A DNA stretch of 64,000 bases from Fimbriiglobus sp. (GTDB lineage Bacteria; Planctomycetota; Planctomycetia; Gemmatales; Gemmataceae): the NCBI GenBank assembly GCA_022841795.1, contig JALHQU010000017.1, positions 1 to 64,000 on the forward strand. Direction: 5' to 3'. The notes beneath the pieces were generated by a model, which was not told where the DNA came from, searched no databases, and saw nothing but the letters and a program-made list of their open reading frames with translations. The position numbers and the translations under genes are program-made. This document shows positions 61,101 to 64,000 of the stretch, one piece after another. How positions within the stretch are numbered: the stretch's first letter is position 1; the number at the start of each line of letters is the position of its first letter.

Positions 61101-61238
61101 GCGTCCGAGGTGGGGGACGCGGCGGCGGTGAAGGAGTACGCGGGGGCGGCGGCGGCGTTCAGCCCGGTCCGCGGCGGCGGGGTGAAGGACCTGCCCCGGC
61201 TGATCGCCGAGGAACTGCTCGGGCAGACGAGAAGGTAG
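58176..61238 (+). CDS. large membrane protein with TPR-like C-terminal half
   Basis: A 1020-residue protein. After a proline-rich start come about nine membrane spans between residues 30 and 415 (WGWPAFLFLFALLLASAP, GLKAVAVGVLGVLVYR, PLAVLGAALLNPTHLT, LIGLVGAAFLLAAWPG as read IGLVGAAFLLAAWPG). The layout resembles polytopic glycosyltransferase-like or O-antigen-type membrane proteins, but no catalytic motif is recognised. The C-terminal 500 residues are helical repeats (NAHLLLGEAYLATMERSREF, LAHRRLAEMYQKLNYLDVAL). ATG 58176 is chosen as the first good start before the first span; longer starts exist to 58038. Confidence 0.7.
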   Translation: MPNPAQAPTPDRPNPPAASRSEWGWPAFLFLFALLLASAPVRTQPVWQHLVNGRDLLALRFQQTSPEWLFDTLSYLCYSAGGGFAWVGLKAVAVGVLGVLVYRTSLTTGSAFRLLPAICAGLGVLAVSRWTVLSPTVASFLFLGVMFWLLRPPAAPARPVVPWRLIVLFLIWANTDRGFVTGLLLLAAVGLGRRLDRRSGFGWVAWWPLAVLGAALLNPTHLTRFPLPAELGWLTQKAGGSVQAVFGDPALSAPRSPFTAAYFNTVADNPAALAFYALLGFSALAFALNLRRLRWERFLPWAVAVILTVVTDLAIPVFAVVAAPTLAHNLAELLAARGADPSARRGWRWAIPIGLVGAAFLLAAWPGWLHAPPYGARRWALDWSQTLEVAGAKLTADRPDGRTLHLSAESARAFAWFAPTDDAAFDPDVAKLFDGQLLDPDELLKRRFTRVVVYHPDLAYNPSLEAVQRPLRTLLADPDHWPLLFVRGGVAVFGVNDPKAGRPARGLDLSDPWFDLADPERASVPPVDGAAPDATGWAGVRESFTHPAPPPSVHRDETAMLLALGRASQAVMPTRYTNALPFELLAGTVGVGATGTNPMAAASDLALRMTYLNPPPSARDNMPPLTQYVFGFVQTAMANKPGTLPGPLSAAVRAGRRAVADTPTDPNAHLLLGEAYLATMERSREFAWARDFRKVAELRQVQAATAFERGVRLSRTPPGLAHRRLAEMYQKLNYLDVALDHLTAARAARPLSGEAGEADTKWFEQLSKLVAEQRERYADTAAAQLVAGRAMAANALGLKRLALEELRKTNIDAFGRNGAMLQLDIALRTGQAEQVIDWLSPGGEYETALRTLLGPSNFHWYRAQALAATGATGRAATELAAIGAAAAPPASLMSPEEKARWQAMVELASTPNPTLLGQVVAEAVGRQVLGEAPRAGGLPDAVSRVLAQAETERELTDREGQLRRLAEVSILRAVLASEVGDAAAVKEYAGAAAAFSPVRGGGVKDLPRLIAEELLGQTRR

Positions 61239-61296
61239 GGCCGCATGAGCCGCTTGCGGCTTCGCCGGCGTGGCCGTGTCGCCGTCTGCCGGGTTT

Positions 61297-61355
61297 GTTA
61301 GCCCGACGCGCCAGCGAGGGGAAGCACGCACCCCTCGCTCGCGCGTCGGGCTAAC
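61297..61355. repeat. intergenic palindrome, 25-bp arms (ttagcccgacgcg family)
   Basis: Arms 61297-61321 and 61331-61355 pair with one mismatch around a nine-base loop. Same family as 23707 and 63471. It lies 59 bases after the stop of the large membrane protein gene. Confidence 0.9.
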
Positions 61356-61433
61356 CCGGACACCACCAGCAGGTGCCGCTTGGACGCCCCGGACCCGCAT
61401 GTTACGATACCTCCGTAGGGGAGGTCGCCCGCC

Positions 61434-61904
61434 ATGAATGGACATGTAGTCCCGGTGCTGCGACTGGCAGTGTTGTGCCAGTCGATCGAAGTCGATGCGG
61501 ACGGAAGACCGTTCGCCCTCGAACACCCCGTTCACACCATCCGCTGGCCGGACGGGCACACCGGCAGTTATGAGCCTCCGACGCTGGAGTTGTACCTGCA
61601 ACTGGAAGACGCCGTCGGCACGTTCTACATCCGGTGTGTCCTGCGGCCGATCGGGGAGACCGTCGAACTGTACCGACTGCGGCCGTTGGAAGTGCCGTTC
61701 GACGGGGTCCAGAATCGGATCATCCCCCGCGAGGTTGGTGTGGTGTTGAACGGCCTGGCGTTCCCGAGACCGGGGGCGTATGAGCTGGTGGTGTACGCCA
61801 ACCATGTGTCGTTACACGACCCGGACGGTCGAACCCCGATCCCGTTCCCGACCGTGCGGGTGACCGTGCTGGGGCCTGACGGCTCCGAAGGGGGCATCCT
61901 GTGA
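61434..61904 (+). CDS. hypothetical protein, DUF6941-like
   Basis: A 156-residue protein, the first of a four-gene operon. The order of strands (VLRLAVLCQSIEVDADGRPF, PTLELYLQLEDAVG, REVGVVLNGLAFPRPGAYEL, VYANHVSL) resembles the DUF6941 family of small beta-sandwich proteins of unknown role. The Pro-Gly-x-Tyr-x-Leu/Val strand near the end is the most typical part. It is coupled to the next gene by a four-base overlap (GTGA). No signal peptide. Confidence 0.6.
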   Translation: MNGHVVPVLRLAVLCQSIEVDADGRPFALEHPVHTIRWPDGHTGSYEPPTLELYLQLEDAVGTFYIRCVLRPIGETVELYRLRPLEVPFDGVQNRIIPREVGVVLNGLAFPRPGAYELVVYANHVSLHDPDGRTPIPFPTVRVTVLGPDGSEGGIL

Positions 61905-62329
61905 GCGAGTTAATTCACGTCCGTCGGCGGTTCATCAAGCTCCAGGGTCAGTTCGAGCCGGTCGATCCGAACACGCCACCGGCGGTACCGGGGCCGCTGA
62001 TCGTGGTCCGCCGGCCGTTCGTGCGGCTGGAGGCCCGGTTCGAGCCGGTGACGCCGGGCTTCGACCTGGAGTTGTCCCTCGACGGCAAGGCCGACGCCGG
62101 CGAGGTGTTCACCCGCGTGTGCGATCTGATCACGCAGCTCGACCGCTACGCCCGCGCCAGCGGCGGGGCCGGGATCACGCTCGACACGAATCTGTCGAAG
62201 GCGGTGCCCGGCACGGTGACGCTGCGGCTGGTGCCGGACGACCCCGGCCGGGTGGAACAGCAAGCGGAGGTGAAGCGGCGAGCGGAGCAGATTCCCGGCG
62301 TGTCGGAGGTCCACCTGCTCGGCGTGTGA
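61901..62329 (+). CDS. hypothetical protein, second gene of the operon
   Basis: A 142-residue protein starting with GTG in the preceding stop. It contains two similar strand segments (RRRFIKLQGQFEPV and RRPFVRLEARFEPV), a small internal repeat, then a helix (GEVFTRVCDLITQLDRYARA) and a final alpha/beta part (VTLRLVPDDPGRVEQQAEVK). The internal repeat suggests duplication of a short strand motif. No family is recognised. Confidence 0.65.
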   Translation: MSELIHVRRRFIKLQGQFEPVDPNTPPAVPGPLIVVRRPFVRLEARFEPVTPGFDLELSLDGKADAGEVFTRVCDLITQLDRYARASGGAGITLDTNLSKAVPGTVTLRLVPDDPGRVEQQAEVKRRAEQIPGVSEVHLLGV

Positions 62330-62339
62330 GGGCGTTCCC

Positions 62340-63089
62340 ATGTCGGACGTGACACTGCCCACGGCAGAAGAAATCCACCAACTGCCGGAATGGGCGCAGT
62401 TGACTTTTGCTGCGCATTGCGCTCGGCTAGCGTTTCCAAATTTTTTGAAGTACTGGCCAAAGGCACCGCAGAAACATGTTGAAGACGTGGAACGAGCCAT
62501 TTCGTTGACTGAGCAAGCCGCCAAGTCGATGTTCCATCTCAACACAGCTTTCATCAATCTCGCTGACAAGGCCCGCATAGCTGCTGACTACGCTACCAGG
62601 GCCAAGAATGTTGCCCCTACTGCTGTCGCTACCGCCGCCGCTCTTTCCGCCGCCGCTGCTGCGACGGCCACCGCCGCCAGCAGTTTCAGACCCAACGCTC
62701 ACGCGGCTGCTGAAGCTGCCACTCACGCTGCTAATGCGGGAGTGCCGAAAATCGCTATCCATCAGTTGTTTCAGAGACTTCTGGAGGAGTGCCACCAGCA
62801 TCAGTTGGCCGGCGAAACCGTCATTCCGCCAACCGTTTTTGATCCGTATCGTCATAAATCATCTGTAATAGATGATGACATGTCTGATCCGACAGACTCT
62901 TCCGGATTTAGGCTTATTCTGGATAGTTTTGCAGCAGAGGGAGTAGACCTACAGGATGTTCGCAAGCGGCTCGTCACGCTGTTTCGCCAACTAAACGAAT
63001 ATAGTCTACTGCGCTGGGGCAAAGGGCTGACTATCGACGAGTTCAAGCAGTACCTGTTGGCCGGGGTGCCGGCGGAGGTGCCGTCTTGA
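62340..63089 (+). CDS. hypothetical protein, AT-richer third gene of the operon
   Basis: A 249-residue mostly helical cytoplasmic protein. The N-terminal part (LPEWAQLTFAAHCARLAFPN, then HVEDVERAISLTEQAA) and the C-terminal part (DLQDVRKRLVTLFRQLNEYS) are separated by an Ala/Thr-rich stretch (AVATAAALSAAAAATATA). The base composition is visibly richer in A and T than the rest of the window and the codons are less biased, which suggests recent acquisition. No family is recognised. Confidence 0.65.
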   Translation: MSDVTLPTAEEIHQLPEWAQLTFAAHCARLAFPNFLKYWPKAPQKHVEDVERAISLTEQAAKSMFHLNTAFINLADKARIAADYATRAKNVAPTAVATAAALSAAAAATATAASSFRPNAHAAAEAATHAANAGVPKIAIHQLFQRLLEECHQHQLAGETVIPPTVFDPYRHKSSVIDDDMSDPTDSSGFRLILDSFAAEGVDLQDVRKRLVTLFRQLNEYSLLRWGKGLTIDEFKQYLLAGVPAEVPS

Positions 63090-63451
63090 CCGACCGCATC
63101 GCCACCAACGTGTTCCGGCTCGTCCTCCGCCGCACCAACGGCCAGCTAACCGAGGAGCAGGCGGCCGAGTTGCTCGACCTGATTCAGTCCGCGGTGCCAA
63201 ATCCGTGTATGCCGAAGGCGAAATACCGCCCCGCTGAGATTCCGGACGAAGTAGTCGAGCAGGTGTTTGAGGACATCAAGCAAGTGGTGGCCGCGAACCC
63301 CGCACGGGAACAACAGTTGGCGGTGAATCCGCCGACCCCGGACGAGCGTGCCGCCGCCATCGCGGTCCAGGCCGAGCGGGTGAAAGCCGCCGCCGCCCGC
63401 CTCGCCGAACTCGTCCGCCTCAAAACGAAGGCGAAAGAAACGGACGAGTGA
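63086..63451 (+). CDS. hypothetical protein, fourth gene of the operon
   Basis: A 121-residue helical protein starting with TTG in the stop of the third gene. TEEQAAELLDLIQSAVP and DEVVEQVFEDIKQVV are two amphipathic helices, and the C-terminal segment (VKAAAARLAELVRLKTKAKE) could form a coiled coil. It ends 20 bases before a palindrome, which probably marks the end of the operon. Confidence 0.6.
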   Translation: MTDRIATNVFRLVLRRTNGQLTEEQAAELLDLIQSAVPNPCMPKAKYRPAEIPDEVVEQVFEDIKQVVAANPAREQQLAVNPPTPDERAAAIAVQAERVKAAAARLAELVRLKTKAKETDE

Positions 63452-63470
63452 GCGGCCGCGGTCGGCGGGT

Positions 63471-63534
63471 TTGTTAGCCCGACGCGCCAGCGAGGGCCGG
63501 GTGGTTCACCCTCGCTGGCGCGTCGGGCTAACAA
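63471..63534. repeat. intergenic palindrome, 26-bp perfect arms (ttagcccgacgcg family)
   Basis: Arms 63471-63496 and 63509-63534 pair exactly around a 12-base loop. Same family as 23707 and 61297. It is followed, five bases on, by an 18-base piece (63539-63556) of the palindrome family at 19908. Confidence 0.92.
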
Positions 63535-63564
63535 GACAGGGCCGCCGGTGCCACGGGTGAGGGG

Positions 63565-64000
63565 TCACTCGAACAGCCCCCGCAGGGGTGGGAGTTCGCC
63601 GCGGTCGTAGTACGCGTCGTTCGCGTTCTCCAGCCGGTACCGCCACGGGTCGGCGGAACTTCCCCGCCCGTCGCGGCGGACCATCTTCTTGGCGTGGGCC
63701 AGATTCAGCCAGTTGTACAGCGTGCTCTCGCTCGGCCGCTCGGCGTCGTCCGGCCACAGCCGCCGGATCTCCTGGTGGGTGATCCCCTTCGACCGCCCCT
63801 GCAACACCGCCGTCACCGCCTGCCAGTTCTCCTCGAACTGTCGCTCTCGCGGGTCGGCCACCACCCGGAACTCGTCGGCGGCCGCGTCCCACTCGTAGGC
63901 GATTCGGTCCGCCACCCCGGTCCGCCGCGACTGGGCGAACAGCAGTCGGCGGCCGGCGTCCGACTTCAGCCGGCTGTACCGGGTGAGCTCCATCGTCAGG
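63565..64000 (-). CDS. C-terminal part of a protein with a winged-helix-like end
   Basis: The frame is open to the window edge, so this is a partial gene; the ATG at 63993 need not be the start. The visible 142-144 residues include LTRYSRLKSDAGRRLLFAQS and RERQFEENWQAVTAVLQGRS, then a helix-turn-helix-like segment (GITHQEIRRLWPDDAERPS, STLYNWLNLAHAKKMVRRDG). The order resembles the end of AAA-type DNA primase/helicase proteins of plasmids and phages, where a winged helix follows the ATPase core. That identity is a guess until the upstream sequence is known. Confidence 0.5.
   Translation of the reverse strand, partial: LTMELTRYSRLKSDAGRRLLFAQSRRTGVADRIAYEWDAAADEFRVVADPRERQFEENWQAVTAVLQGRSKGITHQEIRRLWPDDAERPSESTLYNWLNLAHAKKMVRRDGRGSSADPWRYRLENANDAYYDRGELPPLRGLFE

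Noticed and set aside
61239-61433. Gene in the gap after the large membrane protein
   Set aside because: Only the palindrome and short flanks are present; no start with a ribosome-binding site and no coding pattern was found.

Overview
The window reads as chromosomal DNA of a planctomycete of the Gemmataceae type. The basis is the very high G+C content and the gene families present: a DUF1553/DUF1501 pair, prepilin-like DUF1559 proteins, several FG-GAP/ASPIC (CRTAC1-type) proteins, a Uma2 endonuclease, and many small secreted proteins of unknown role. No rRNA, tRNA, CRISPR array or phage structural gene was seen.

Layout. 1-5.8 kb (+): end of a DUF1553 gene, DUF1501 protein, nucleotidyltransferase-like protein, pheS, hicBA, a secreted trypsin-like protease coupled to a lone receiver domain. 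5.9-11.6 kb (-): NAD(P) transhydrogenase, a small toxin-antitoxin-like pair, then sucC and sucD separated by a Uma2 gene and a lipoprotein gene. 11.7-19.8 kb: a REP-type tyrosine transposase between matching palindromes, a broken secreted-protein gene, a methyltransferase, two paralogous secreted proteins, a chelatase-like AAA protein, a PIN-domain gene pair and a phosphoesterase. 20-28 kb: ankyrin/SMI1 protein, ychF, rhomboid protease, psuG, and a sulfur-related group (cysteine synthase homologue, YeiH-type exporter, small membrane protein), with two gene relics nearby. 28-39 kb (+): a sugar-acid catabolic operon with hydroxyacid dehydrogenase, HpcH/HpaI aldolase, D-apionolactonase-like enzyme, complete sugar ABC transporter, Gfo/Idh/MocA dehydrogenase, 3-hydroxyacyl-CoA-dehydrogenase-like enzyme and MFS transporter; the best reading is use of D-apiose or a related branched sugar. 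39.5-54.8 kb (-, one nitrilase on +): four FG-GAP/ASPIC proteins, a membrane-anchored five-heme cytochrome fused to TPRs, and a TPR protein. 54.9-57.9 kb (-): a lipoprotein and two DUF1559 genes whose coding regions appear identical. 58-64 kb: a large membrane/TPR protein, a four-gene operon of unknown function with one AT-richer gene, and a truncated gene at the edge.

The most unusual feature is in the gaps. Many intergenic regions hold perfect or near-perfect palindromes with arms of about 20-34 bases. They belong to at least eight unrelated sequence families, several recur, and many sit exactly at gene ends. Five of them contain the TAG stop codon of the preceding gene. One 68-bp palindrome lies between 14-bp direct repeats, as an insertion would. 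The transposase has palindromes of one family at both ends, its own stop codon lying inside one. Together this suggests a mobile palindrome population that reshapes gene 3' ends.
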